A stretch of 43,943 nucleotides of DNA from Nitrosomonas sp. (GTDB lineage Bacteria; Pseudomonadota; Gammaproteobacteria; Burkholderiales; Nitrosomonadaceae), in contig SSFW01000014.1 in NCBI GenBank assembly GCA_008015595.1, forward strand, positions 1 to 43,943, written 5' to 3'. Shown here piece after piece: positions 10,246-21,573 of this stretch (positions are counted from its first letter, which is position 1; the number at the start of each line of letters is the position of its first letter). The notes beneath the pieces are model-generated. The model searched no databases. It was given only the letters and a program-made list of their open reading frames with translations, and had not been told where the DNA came from. The position numbers were made by a program, and so were the translations under genes.

Positions 10246-12483
10246 TTAGAAAGCTGCACTGAAGCCAACTTGACTACTAAACCCCGCTTCTGGCGCAAAG
10301 CTGCGTAAAAACGAAGTGGAATTACGAATCGTCGCATTGGTCATGTTAGACAGCTTTGCAAAGAAGAGAATCTTCATACGATCTGACGCTTTCCAATCAT
10401 AAGTAATATCAAGATCTAATCGGTTATAGCCCGGTGTCTCAGTCTCTAGAAGACCTGGTCTATTTTGCTCCAACGCATGCGTATAGCGCAAAAGGCTTCT
10501 CCATTGCAGCCATTGCAATCCAAACTCAGCACCAAACCGCAATGGTGGGAGTCTTGGAACATCGCCCAATGATCCACTTTGGAATGAACCTCGTACATAA
10601 TCTGAAAAGAATGTGAAGCGCGGATTATAAGTAGCAGCTATTTTAGGGCGCATGGTAATTTCAGCTTCATAGCCCCAGAAATTTGCAGTATCAGCCTGAT
10701 AGCCAAAAATGGGTAGGCAATTTCTTAAATTTGCACAAGCTAATTGGAAACGCGGGGGATCGGGCGCAAAGTTAAAAAAGAAACCTTGGTTTTTTAAATA
10801 AATAAAATCTTCAACAGATTTATAGTAACCATTCGCATTAAAAGAAATGACATTACCAGCGTAACGTAGCCCTAATTCGTAATGATCTGTTTGTTCAGTA
10901 TTTAAATCCATGCGCCCTAATTGATAGCTACGTGTAGCAAAATTAGGACCCGATGCAAATAGCTCTTGAACATCAGGGCTACGTTGCGCACGTTGCCAGT
11001 TTAGGAAAAATGACGTCAGTGGCAATATTTCGTAATTTAAGCTAGCCGCCAGCGAATAGGTCAAATAATTGAGCGAATTAGGCAGCGGCAGCGGCGAGGG
11101 AATACCGGCAAGCCGCAGCTCATTGCTTTTAGGCGAGGTGGTTTGGTGCTCTATTCGCCCCCCTAATTCAAATGTCGTTCGATCGTTAACGACTAGTGTC
11201 TCGGTTAGAAAAAAACCGATTGAATCTACATTCGATGATGGAGTAAACGTTTCTAGACCTGTCGCAGAAAAATTACGGTTCTGCCATTGCATCCCGAATT
11301 TACCATCCAACCAATCTCCCTTCTGGTGATTCATTTCCAGACGAGATTCCCAAACAGAATTACCAAATCGGGTCAGTGTAGAATTTCTTGCCGATATATT
11401 TTTATCAAAGTCTTTATGATCATAATCGATATAGCTGAGCTTGGCTTTGATCGATGGCAATGCTCCCCAGTAGGTTTTCCAGAAGCCTTCTAAATCGTAG
11501 CGTCGCTGATTCATATCAATACGAATTGCTTCTTGCTCGGATCGACTACTGTCACCGTGACCAGGAACACCTGGAGGGATGCCATAGTTTCTTGCAGTTT
11601 CATGATAGCTCCCACCCAAATAACCATATTTTCCTACCAAAGAAATTCCGGCAGAGCCACCCTGGCTATGTGAATGGCTATTTTGAATCACATTATTACT
11701 ATTCGTAGTAGGTTCTACCTGAAATTGCTGCCGAATCGCCGATTCATCCAATGCTGAGCCGGGAATGTGCATGTTATTGGCTGATCGATGAAAGTAATCA
11801 AAATGTAAGGCAACCATGCTGCGCCCAATATCCAAACTTATCATTCCCGCCTTTTCACCCGGATTATGGTCAAAACGAAAATCAGTTCTGCCGGACATAC
11901 CATTCGTCGGAATTCGATCAGGAATACGCTGGTGACTGATATCGACGACACCCCCGATTGCGTTTGCTCCATACTGCAGGGTTGCTGGGCCTTTTATAAC
12001 CGTTATTCCATTCGCCAGAATGGGATCAAAAGGAATTGCGAGATCGGGGCTAATCGCAGAAAGATCATGCATACCGATCCCATTTTGCATGACTCGCACG
12101 CGAGGACCGCTCATACCTCGAATGACAGGCTGTCCTACACCGGGACCATAGGAAAGATTGCTAACGCCAAGCTCTCGTTCGAGCATTCTGCCCAGCGTAC
12201 TTTCTGTACGCAAACGCAATTCATTGCCTTTTAACTTATGTATAGGCTCAGCAGTTACCGCTGACGAGGCTGATGTTTCAACCGTAATCGTTTCAAATTT
12301 AACTGTATTGCTGGGATTGGGTGTAATTGCAGGAATTGCAGATGAATCAGCAACAACAACAGGTTTCGGTTGGTTAAATTGATTGGTTGCTAGGGCATTA
12401 CTTATCGATAAAACTGAAGCTGAAGCCAAAGCGAAAACCATGCCGATCGATCTGATCAGCACATTGTTGCACCGCTGTATCAT
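10246..12483 (-). CDS. TonB-dependent outer-membrane receptor, ZnuD-like
   Basis: 745 aa; plug domain GVGQPVIRGMSGPRVRVMQNGIGMHDLSAISPDLAIPFDPILANGITVIKGPATLQYGANAIGGVVDI, His-rich loop NSHSHSQGG, C-terminal beta-barrel strand ending in F. Confidence 0.9.
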   Translation of the reverse strand: MIQRCNNVLIRSIGMVFALASASVLSISNALATNQFNQPKPVVVADSSAIPAITPNPSNTVKFETITVETSASSAVTAEPIHKLKGNELRLRTESTLGRMLERELGVSNLSYGPGVGQPVIRGMSGPRVRVMQNGIGMHDLSAISPDLAIPFDPILANGITVIKGPATLQYGANAIGGVVDISHQRIPDRIPTNGMSGRTDFRFDHNPGEKAGMISLDIGRSMVALHFDYFHRSANNMHIPGSALDESAIRQQFQVEPTTNSNNVIQNSHSHSQGGSAGISLVGKYGYLGGSYHETARNYGIPPGVPGHGDSSRSEQEAIRIDMNQRRYDLEGFWKTYWGALPSIKAKLSYIDYDHKDFDKNISARNSTLTRFGNSVWESRLEMNHQKGDWLDGKFGMQWQNRNFSATGLETFTPSSNVDSIGFFLTETLVVNDRTTFELGGRIEHQTTSPKSNELRLAGIPSPLPLPNSLNYLTYSLAASLNYEILPLTSFFLNWQRAQRSPDVQELFASGPNFATRSYQLGRMDLNTEQTDHYELGLRYAGNVISFNANGYYKSVEDFIYLKNQGFFFNFAPDPPRFQLACANLRNCLPIFGYQADTANFWGYEAEITMRPKIAATYNPRFTFFSDYVRGSFQSGSLGDVPRLPPLRFGAEFGLQWLQWRSLLRYTHALEQNRPGLLETETPGYNRLDLDITYDWKASDRMKILFFAKLSNMTNATIRNSTSFLRSFAPEAGFSSQVGFSAAF

Positions 12484-13364
12484 AAACCTGCTGCTTGATA
12501 GAAAGTCTCAATTGCACCGTGATCACTAAGGCCGCCCAATTCACCACCGAGCGTATAAATTTTTCCATCTAAACTGCCAAGGCAAGTACCATTGTTGTAA
12601 CACCGTGCATAATAGCCTTCGATAAAACGACTTTTTACTGCGTGTGGGAAGTAACGACTGTAATTCTCTTCAGCCCAATTAAAAAGTGCATCCATTCGAT
12701 TATAATTGTTTAACTTGAGCGCTGGAGGGACATCCAAAGCTTCACTCAATGCTAAACCATTAAAATTCCCTTTTGCGTTGATATGAAAAACTAACGCGAA
12801 CGGCTGGGAGGGTTGATAAAGAATATTTTCTCCTGTCGCATCAACACCGAGAACTGTAATGATCACCATATAGGCACCATCCTCCGGTGCTTGACCATCT
12901 GGTTTTTGAATTTTGAAAATAGGATGAGATTCGAATGTACTGGTATTCGTTAAATTTTCAATAAATCCTTGAATCCCTTTACCTTCTGAAGCTGATATCC
13001 GCTTTTCATCTGATAATCGACTAATGATAATTTGCTCTGAAAATCCTTCGGCCAACCATTGCGATTGCTCACTTGACCATTTCATCAAATGCGTTTCTGC
13101 TTGATACCCAAAAATTCCCCCTTGATCAAATTCTATGCCGGTGAATCCTGCATCACCCATGCGATAAGGAGCAATGGAATCAGTAAATCGAATTATAAAA
13201 GCGCTAAGATCACCCAATTTAGTGCCTTGTTTTCTGATATCAATTTCAATAGCCCCCTCTCGCCAGGCAAAACCCATATTGGGTTCACCTTCATGAGCAA
13301 CCGCATTGATACCAAAACTGATTAGTAAGATTATCAAAACAGCACAATTAAATTTTTTGATCAT
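12480..13364 (-). CDS. Secreted protein, paralogue of the product at 13521-14504; start/stop overlap with the TonB receptor
   Basis: 294 aa with signal peptide; C-terminal LFNWAEENYSRYFP...GYYARCYNNGTCLG...GGELGG module; overlaps TonB receptor start by 4 nt. Confidence 0.8.
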   Translation of the reverse strand: MIKKFNCAVLIILLISFGINAVAHEGEPNMGFAWREGAIEIDIRKQGTKLGDLSAFIIRFTDSIAPYRMGDAGFTGIEFDQGGIFGYQAETHLMKWSSEQSQWLAEGFSEQIIISRLSDEKRISASEGKGIQGFIENLTNTSTFESHPIFKIQKPDGQAPEDGAYMVIITVLGVDATGENILYQPSQPFALVFHINAKGNFNGLALSEALDVPPALKLNNYNRMDALFNWAEENYSRYFPHAVKSRFIEGYYARCYNNGTCLGSLDGKIYTLGGELGGLSDHGAIETFYQAAGL

Positions 13365-13426
13365 TATTCTTAATTAAACTCACTCGATTTATTGCGGGTA
13401 ATGCTAGCTCAGGGGAAGTTGAAAGA

Positions 13427-13449
13427 CAATGCGACAAATTGTCGCATTG
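13427..13449. promoter_or_regulatory. Perfect 23-bp palindrome, candidate operator for the divergent secreted-protein/TonB promoters
   Basis: caatgcgacaa-a-ttgtcgcattg (11-1-11) in the 156-bp intergenic space between divergent starts 13364(-) and 13521(+). Confidence 0.8.
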
Positions 13450-13520
13450 CCCCGATAGGGAATATTTGTTAGATTGGTACGCGTCTATACCCTGTCAACC
13501 ATCATTTCAGTTATTTCTTC

Positions 13521-14504
13521 ATGTCACTTTATCGCTTGATTTTCGCTGCTGTAATAAGTCTACTCATACCACTCCCCTCATTTGCTGGAGAGCTGCACCA
13601 ACATATTGAAGTCAACACAACGAATCAACGTGTGCAAGTCAATTTTTGTCGCCCTGAGAGAGGCTGTAGTTTGGTAAAACCAGAAACGATTGGATTACCG
13701 CCAGGCCAGCTCCCGCTTGATAAACTAACGGGTACAGCAATTTACGTTTCTGAATTTACGGCGCTTCCTAACGGAATTGCAATTGATAGTCCTGGATTTG
13801 AAGGTATTGCGGGTGATTTGAATGCAGGTGACCGTGTTCATTATGTGGCAAGTAGCCGACTTAGCTTCTGGAATCCTGCTGAACGTCAATGGTCTTTAGC
13901 ACCAGAAGGAACCCGTATTCGTTTAGCGGGCGGTTTAGATTTACAACCAGATCAATCCTGTGGTCAAGTGTTTTGTCTTCCAAAAGCTGTCGAGGGATTT
14001 ACGATATTTAATCGACAAGGTGTTTCAGGCATCAACTCGTTAATCGTGGGTGAAGCTCGTCCTGATGGCTCACTACACACCCATCTGGATTGGATTCTTG
14101 AAACAGAACAAGGTGCTCCGAATGGACCGATAGGCGCTTATTTAGTTGAGTTAAGTATAAGGACTGACGCTTATCCCACTCCTTCTGCACCTTTCTGGAT
14201 CATGTTTAATCATAGTCTACCAATCACTGAATTTCAGCAAGCGGTTGCAGACCGGGTTTTGAAAACCAGCATTGATACTGCTTTGGCTGATAAGCTTTTT
14301 GACTGGGCTGAATCAAATTACCTATCGCTATTTCCGAATAAAACCACTTCTTTTATTGCGGTAGGGTATTATGCGCGCTGCTATCAAAACGGAACTTGTG
14401 TCGGGGTTAGAGATAATTATGTTTTTGCTGTTGGTGGAGAATTCGGTCCCAATGTAGTCAATCTTGGAGAATTTTCTTCATTATTAAAGTTGGCAGGATT
14501 TTAG
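13521..14504 (+). CDS. Secreted protein, paralogue of the product at 12480-13364
   Basis: 327 aa with signal peptide (MSLYRLIFAAVISLLIPLPSFAGE); C-terminal LFDWAESNYLSLFP...GYYARCYQNGTCVG...GGEFG module; central SLHTHLDWIL / GAYLVELSI / APFWIMFNH. Confidence 0.8.
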   Translation: MSLYRLIFAAVISLLIPLPSFAGELHQHIEVNTTNQRVQVNFCRPERGCSLVKPETIGLPPGQLPLDKLTGTAIYVSEFTALPNGIAIDSPGFEGIAGDLNAGDRVHYVASSRLSFWNPAERQWSLAPEGTRIRLAGGLDLQPDQSCGQVFCLPKAVEGFTIFNRQGVSGINSLIVGEARPDGSLHTHLDWILETEQGAPNGPIGAYLVELSIRTDAYPTPSAPFWIMFNHSLPITEFQQAVADRVLKTSIDTALADKLFDWAESNYLSLFPNKTTSFIAVGYYARCYQNGTCVGVRDNYVFAVGGEFGPNVVNLGEFSSLLKLAGF

Positions 14505-14550
14505 TTTAGGTCTGAAGAAAAAGTTTTTCGATTTTTCATACTTATAAAAA

Positions 14551-14645
14551 TTAATGAATCTGGCGAGGCTGGATGTGTAATTAAAACATCTCTTGGAGAT
14601 GTGGCATGAGCAATATCGTGGACTCAGCCTTGCCAGATTCATTAA
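14551..14645. repeat. Long inverted repeat with nested hairpin in the convergent intergenic region before dnaJ
   Basis: Arms ttaatgaatctggcgaggctg (14551-14571) and cagccttgccagattcattaa (14625-14645), 20/21 complementary; inner acatctc-ttg-gagatgt (14586-14602). Confidence 0.85.
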
Positions 14646-14663
14646 CCCCTATGCAGGCGAAGA

Positions 14664-15779
14664 TTACTCTGAGAAAAACTCACGCGCCTTTTCCATCCAT
14701 GACTTCGCTCGAGGGCTATGCCTAGAATTATCTTTCTGACTAATATCCTCTAACTCTTGCAACAATTCTTTTTGGCGCGCGGTCAAATTGACCGGCGTTT
14801 CAACTGCAACATGACATAACAAATCGCCAGCAGAATTACTGCGTACCCCTTTTATACCTTTACCTCGCAAACGAAATATCTTACCGGTTTGAGTTTCAGC
14901 GGATATCTTGATTTTTGCATGTCCCTCCAAAGTAGGGACTTCAATCTCTCCACCTAAGGCAGCCGTTGCAAAACTGATGGGTATTTCACAGTGCAAGTCG
15001 TTTCCTTCTCGCTGAAATACGGGATGACTTGATAGTTGAATTACAACATATAAATCACCAGGCGGACCTCCGTTGATCCCGGCTTCACCCTCTCCAGATA
15101 ATCGAATTCGATCTCCATCATCAACCCCTATCGGTATTTTGACATTTAGCGTTTTATGCTGCTTAATACGCCCTGCGCCATGGCAAGAAGAGCAAGGCGA
15201 AGTGATCATTTTGCCGCTACCATGACATTTCGGGCAAGTTTGTTGAATCGAAAAGAAACCTTGCTGCATTCTGACCTGGCCATGCCCATCACAGGTTGAG
15301 CAGGTTTTTGGCGATGTTCCAGGCTTCGCACCAGAACCATTACAGGTATCGCAAGTCGTCATCGTCGGAATACGAATTTTTGTTTCGGAACCCCGCGCTG
15401 CCTGCTCAAGCGTAATTTCTAAATTATAACGAAGGTCTGCACCGCGATGGACATTGGAGCGTCCTCCTCCTCCGCGCATTCCAAAAATATCACCAAAAAT
15501 ATCACTGAATGCGTCACCAAAACCCTGTCCATGCGCAGCACCAGCAGCACTGGTATCCACACCTGCATGTCCATATTGGTCATAAGCCGCACGCTTACTG
15601 GCATCAGACAGTATTTCATAGGCTTCTTTGGCTTCTTTAAATTTTTCTTCAGCCTTCGTATCGCCTGCATTTCGATCAGGATGGTGTTTCATTGCCAATT
15701 TACGATAGGCTTTCTTGATTTCATTCTCATCAGCATCCCTGCTAATGCCTAGAACTTCATAATAGTCTCGCTTAGCCAT
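14664..15779 (-). CDS. dnaJ: Chaperone protein DnaJ
   Basis: 371 aa; J-domain with HPD ([11 protein letters not shown]), G-rich region, four CxxCxGxG zinc motifs. Confidence 0.98.
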   Translation of the reverse strand: MAKRDYYEVLGISRDADENEIKKAYRKLAMKHHPDRNAGDTKAEEKFKEAKEAYEILSDASKRAAYDQYGHAGVDTSAAGAAHGQGFGDAFSDIFGDIFGMRGGGGRSNVHRGADLRYNLEITLEQAARGSETKIRIPTMTTCDTCNGSGAKPGTSPKTCSTCDGHGQVRMQQGFFSIQQTCPKCHGSGKMITSPCSSCHGAGRIKQHKTLNVKIPIGVDDGDRIRLSGEGEAGINGGPPGDLYVVIQLSSHPVFQREGNDLHCEIPISFATAALGGEIEVPTLEGHAKIKISAETQTGKIFRLRGKGIKGVRSNSAGDLLCHVAVETPVNLTARQKELLQELEDISQKDNSRHSPRAKSWMEKAREFFSE

Positions 15780-15901
15780 ATAAGTTTCCTGTTACATGGG
15801 TACAATCAATATCAATTAGTACTGCCATTGATTATTTCCCAATGGGTATAACGTAATTATCTTGAGCATTAATGAAATAATCATTGCTCATCTCAAAACA
15901 A

Positions 15902-15953
15902 AACGCAGAGTATGCAAGAAAAAGAATTGATAATTTCTTGCATACTCTGCGTT
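15902..15953 (-). terminator. Perfect 20-bp stem-loop between dnaK and dnaJ (attenuator/terminator)
   Basis: aacgcagagtatgcaagaaa / tttcttgcatactctgcgtt with 12-nt loop; followed on the minus strand by ttgtttt. Confidence 0.8.
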
Positions 15954-15974
15954 AGTCCCAAAATAATTTACAAT

Positions 15975-17906
15975 TTATTTCTTCGTTTTAACTTCCTCAA
16001 ATTCTGCATCGACTACCTCACCTTCTACCGTTTTTTCGCCCCCTTGCTGAGCGGTTGATTCGGTTTTTGGCTGCTCACTTTGCGTTTGATCCTGAGCGTA
16101 GATTTTCTCGGCAAGCTTTTGTGACGCTTGAGTCAAAGCTTGGGTCTTAGCATCAATGATATCTTTATCATTTGATTTCAGCGCTTCCTCAGCTTCTTTC
16201 AGTGCCGCCTCGATCTTAGCCTTTTCATCAGCTTCAAGCTTATCACCATATTCCCCTAGTGATTTTCTAACTGAATGAATCATTGCATCACATTGGTTCC
16301 TGCTATTAACCAATTCTAGTGCCTTTTTATCTTCCTCTGCATGCGTTTCAGCATCTTTGACCATACGCTGAATTTCATCTTCCGATAAACCTGAACTTGC
16401 TTGAATCTTAATTTTGTTTTCTTTACCCGTTGCTTTATCCTTGGCCGATACATGCAAAATACCATTTGCATCAATATCAAATGTTACTTCGATTTGAGGC
16501 ATACCACGCGGAGCGGGAGGAATATCGGTCAAGTTAAATTGACCGAGACTTTTATTTCCGGAAGCCATTTCACGTTCACCTTGCAGCACATGAATTGTTA
16601 CAGCAGTTTGACTATCATCGGCGGTTGAAAATACTTGATTTGCTTTTGTTGGAATAGTGGTGTTTTTTTGAATCAACTTTGTCATGACACCGCCCAACGT
16701 TTCGATACCCAACGATAATGGTGTCACATCCAACAACAGCACATCTTTTACATCACCTTGCAACACCCCACCTTGAATTGCAGCACCGATCGCAACTGCT
16801 TCGTCAGGATTTACATCTTTACGAGGCTCTTTACCAAAAATCTCCTTAACTTTTTCCTGTACTTTAGGCATTCTTGTTTGTCCGCCCACCAAGATGACAT
16901 CATGGATATCCGAGAAAGATAGACCCGCATCTTTGATTGCAATTCGACATGGCTCAATGGTGCGCTCAATCAGCTCTTCAACCAAACTTTCTAATTTAGC
17001 GCGCGTGATTTTAATCGCAAGATGCTTAGGACCACTGGCATCTGCCGTAATGTAGGGCAAATTCACCTCTGTTTGCTGGCTTGACGATAGTTCGATTTTA
17101 GCTTTCTCAGCCGCATCTTTGAGTCGTTGTAACGCTAGCATATCTTTCTTGAGATCAATGCCACTTTCTTTCTTAAACTCGTCAACTAGATATTCAATAA
17201 CTCGAGAGTCAAAATCTTCACCACCGAGAAATGTATCACCGTTGGTGGCAAGCACCTCGAATTGATGCTCACCTTCAATCTCAGCAATTTCAATGATAGA
17301 AATATCGAATGTTCCACCACCGAGATCATAAACCGCAATTTTCCGGTCACCTTCTTTTTTATCCATCCCAAATGCCAATGCAGCAGCAGTGGGTTCATTG
17401 ATAATACGTTTTACTTCCAAACCGGCAATACGCCCCGCATCTTTCGTTGCCTGCCGTTGTGAATCATTAAAATAAGCAGGAACTGTGATCACAGCCTCAG
17501 ACACAGGTTCACCCAAGTAGTCTTCAGCAGTTTTCTTCATTTTAATCAAAACTTGTGCTGAGATTTCTGGGGGTGCTATTTTCCTTCCACGTACTTCCAC
17601 CCACGCATCATTATTATCCGCACGAACGATACTATAGGGCACCATCTTGATATCGCGTTGTACCATGTCTTCATCAAAGCGACGACCAATCAATCGCTTA
17701 ACTGCGAACAAGGTATTTTTAGGATTGGTAACAGCTTGACGTTTCGCCGAGGCCCCGACAAGAATCTCGTTATCATCAGTATAGGCGACAATCGATGGTG
17801 TAGTCCGCGTCCCTTCCGAGTTTTCGATTACCTTAGGTTTACCATTCTCCATTACTGCCACACAGGAATTTGTTGTTCCTAAATCGATTCCTATTATTTT
17901 TGCCAT
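15975..17906 (-). CDS. dnaK: Chaperone protein DnaK (Hsp70)
   Basis: 643 aa; [53 protein letters not shown]-terminal [18 protein letters not shown]. Confidence 0.99.
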   Translation of the reverse strand: MAKIIGIDLGTTNSCVAVMENGKPKVIENSEGTRTTPSIVAYTDDNEILVGASAKRQAVTNPKNTLFAVKRLIGRRFDEDMVQRDIKMVPYSIVRADNNDAWVEVRGRKIAPPEISAQVLIKMKKTAEDYLGEPVSEAVITVPAYFNDSQRQATKDAGRIAGLEVKRIINEPTAAALAFGMDKKEGDRKIAVYDLGGGTFDISIIEIAEIEGEHQFEVLATNGDTFLGGEDFDSRVIEYLVDEFKKESGIDLKKDMLALQRLKDAAEKAKIELSSSQQTEVNLPYITADASGPKHLAIKITRAKLESLVEELIERTIEPCRIAIKDAGLSFSDIHDVILVGGQTRMPKVQEKVKEIFGKEPRKDVNPDEAVAIGAAIQGGVLQGDVKDVLLLDVTPLSLGIETLGGVMTKLIQKNTTIPTKANQVFSTADDSQTAVTIHVLQGEREMASGNKSLGQFNLTDIPPAPRGMPQIEVTFDIDANGILHVSAKDKATGKENKIKIQASSGLSEDEIQRMVKDAETHAEEDKKALELVNSRNQCDAMIHSVRKSLGEYGDKLEADEKAKIEAALKEAEEALKSNDKDIIDAKTQALTQASQKLAEKIYAQDQTQSEQPKTESTAQQGGEKTVEGEVVDAEFEEVKTKK

Positions 17907-17980
17907 TCTGGTTTAGTCCTTTAATAAATAATATCAATTACCGCTAATTAGGGTCTGAAATGGGGATTCATCGAGAAAAT

Positions 17981-18562
17981 TCAAGTACCTTCTTTATTTT
18001 TTGAAACAGCCACCATGGCGGGTCGAATCACTCGATCAAACAACAGATATCCGCGTTGCATAACCTGGGTAACAGTATTCGCTGGAAGTTCTGACTCAAC
18101 CATACACATCGCTTGATGCTGATGAGGATCAAATTTCTCTCCGACTGGGCTGATTGCTTTAATATTGAACTTTTCAAAAACATTGGTAAGCTGCTTGTGC
18201 GTTAACTCAACACCATTTCTAAAATTTTCTAATGTGACATTTTCTACAGCCAGCGCTGCATCAAGACTATCCATAACTGCAAGTAATTCAACTGAAACTT
18301 TTTCGATTGCATATTTGTGTGCGCTTGCAATATCCGCTTGAGCACGTTTACGAATATTCTCGGCATCGGCTTTGGCACGTAGCCAAGCATCATGGTGTTC
18401 GGCTGCTTTCAGCTCAGCATCCCTAAGTAATTGTTCTAAACTCGGCGTTGACTCAATAACCGAATCAGAAACAGTATTTCCTGTGTTACTAGCGCTACTC
18501 GTTTCTGTACCAACTGAAATAAGTTCTTGCTCACTTGATGATGAATTGTGCGATTCTTGCAT
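17981..18562 (-). CDS. grpE: Nucleotide exchange factor GrpE
   Basis: 193 aa; [49 protein letters not shown]. Confidence 0.97.
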   Translation of the reverse strand: MQESHNSSSSEQELISVGTETSSASNTGNTVSDSVIESTPSLEQLLRDAELKAAEHHDAWLRAKADAENIRKRAQADIASAHKYAIEKVSVELLAVMDSLDAALAVENVTLENFRNGVELTHKQLTNVFEKFNIKAISPVGEKFDPHQHQAMCMVESELPANTVTQVMQRGYLLFDRVIRPAMVAVSKNKEGT

Positions 18563-18588
18563 ATATCCTCTCTGTAATTTTTCAGGTT

Positions 18589-18616
18589 ATGTGGGGCACA
18601 TTTTGCTAATTTCAAG
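18589..18616 (-). promoter_or_regulatory. Sigma-32 (RpoH)-type heat-shock promoter upstream of grpE
   Basis: Minus strand CTTGAAA-N13-CCCCACAT; consensus CTTGAAA-N(11-16)-CCCCATNT; about 27 bp upstream of the grpE ATG. Confidence 0.85.
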
Positions 18617-18641
18617 TTCTTTTCTGAAAAATTTATCAACC

Positions 18642-20051
<1,410 letters not shown>

Positions 20052-20340
20052 TTATCTTAATTACACGATAAGAACGCGGCACAAATTAAAGAAATTAATT
20101 CCATGACTACAGGATTGATGAATCGAACTGATTCACTCATGTGATGATATTTATTGCAGTTGTCAGTCTATTTTTTTATAACTTATCCAATAAAAATCGC
20201 TTTGACCTTGATAGTGTCTCATTTTTGTTTACGCTAAACTCACATAACTCAATGTTAATTCCGCTAAAACTTCAGTTTATTAGCGAGCCATGCTAGGATT
20301 ACGAATAATCTTACCATCAAAAATAGAGAGAGGAATTTGA

Positions 20341-21495
20341 ATGGGTATCCCTTTTTTACAAAAATACCGAGTGGGAAGCTACATATTAAAACAGAAAATT
20401 TTAGGTGTTAAGCGCTATCCGCTTGTATTAATGCTTGAACCTTTATTTCAATGCAATCTTGCTTGTGCTGGCTGTGGAAAAATCGACTATCCTGATGAGA
20501 CATTAAAACGTCGTCTAAGTGTTCAAGAATGTTTGGATGCTGTTGATGAATGCGGTGTACCAGTCGTTTCGATCGCAGGTGGAGAACCGCTGATTCACAA
20601 AGAAATGCCGCAAATTGTAGCGGGAATAATACAGCGCAAGAAATTTGTGTACTTATGTACCAACGCGCTACTCCTGGATGATCGGATGGATGACTATAAG
20701 CCTTCCCCCTACTTCACATTCTCTATTCACCTGGATGGTAACAAAGAACGCCATGATACCTCTGTATGCCGTGATGGGGTATACGACAAAGTAATTCCCG
20801 TTATCAAGAAAGCGCTTGAGCGCGGATTTAGAGTAACTGTCAACTGCACGCTGTTTCAGAATGAAACCGCAGAAGAAGTCGCTGATTTTTTTGATACCGC
20901 GACTGAGTTAGGGGTTGAAGGTATTAACGTTTCCCCAGGATTTAGTTATGAGCATGCTCCGCGGCAAGATGTTTTCCTTCAACGTTCTGTCAGTAAGCGT
21001 TTATTTCGTGCCATTTTTCAAGAAGGTAAGAAACGCAAACGCGCTTGGAGATTCAATCATTCAAGTTTGTATTTAGACTTTCTGGCAGGAAATCAAAGCT
21101 ATCAATGTACTGCGTGGGGTAATCCAACCCGTAATTTATTCGGATGGCAGCGTCCTTGTTATTTGCTCGTTGATGAAGGTTATGCATCAAGCTTCCGTGA
21201 GTTGATGGAAGATACTAACTGGGATAAATACGGCGTAGGGAAAAATCCTAAATGTGCAAACTGCATGGCTCACTGCGGCTTTGAACCAACCGCTATCAAT
21301 GATACTTTTGCACACCCAATCAAAGCAATGCGTGTCAGTTTAAATGGACCTAAAACTGATGGTCCAATGGCAATCGATCCCTCACAGCAAAATAGTAGTG
21401 CGGATAATGCACAAAAGGATTTTCCTATCCCTGTGGTTGTAGAGCCAAAAGCAGTAAAAGCTTCTTCTTCAGGAGATGTATCAAATAAAAAATAA
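20341..21495 (+). CDS. hpnH: Hopanoid biosynthesis radical SAM protein (adenosyl-hopane synthase)
   Basis: 384 aa; radical-SAM CNLACAGCGK, SIAGGEPLIHKEMPQ, FxCTNAL; clustered with hpnB/M/N. Confidence 0.93.
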   Translation: MGIPFLQKYRVGSYILKQKILGVKRYPLVLMLEPLFQCNLACAGCGKIDYPDETLKRRLSVQECLDAVDECGVPVVSIAGGEPLIHKEMPQIVAGIIQRKKFVYLCTNALLLDDRMDDYKPSPYFTFSIHLDGNKERHDTSVCRDGVYDKVIPVIKKALERGFRVTVNCTLFQNETAEEVADFFDTATELGVEGINVSPGFSYEHAPRQDVFLQRSVSKRLFRAIFQEGKKRKRAWRFNHSSLYLDFLAGNQSYQCTAWGNPTRNLFGWQRPCYLLVDEGYASSFRELMEDTNWDKYGVGKNPKCANCMAHCGFEPTAINDTFAHPIKAMRVSLNGPKTDGPMAIDPSQQNSSADNAQKDFPIPVVVEPKAVKASSSGDVSNKK

Positions 21496-21499
21496 ATAA

Positions 21500-21554
21500 C
21501 CGGTAGAATTTTTATTTCACTATATTTCAAAACGTGAAACTAGAACTCTACCGG
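21500..21554. repeat. Nested inverted repeat between hpnH and hpnB (possible terminator or mRNA structure)
   Basis: Outer ccggtaga/tctaccgg, 7x7 internal loop, inner tttcac/gtgaaa, 13-nt loop. Confidence 0.7.
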
Positions 21555-21573
21555 ATACATTGTTATTCAGATT

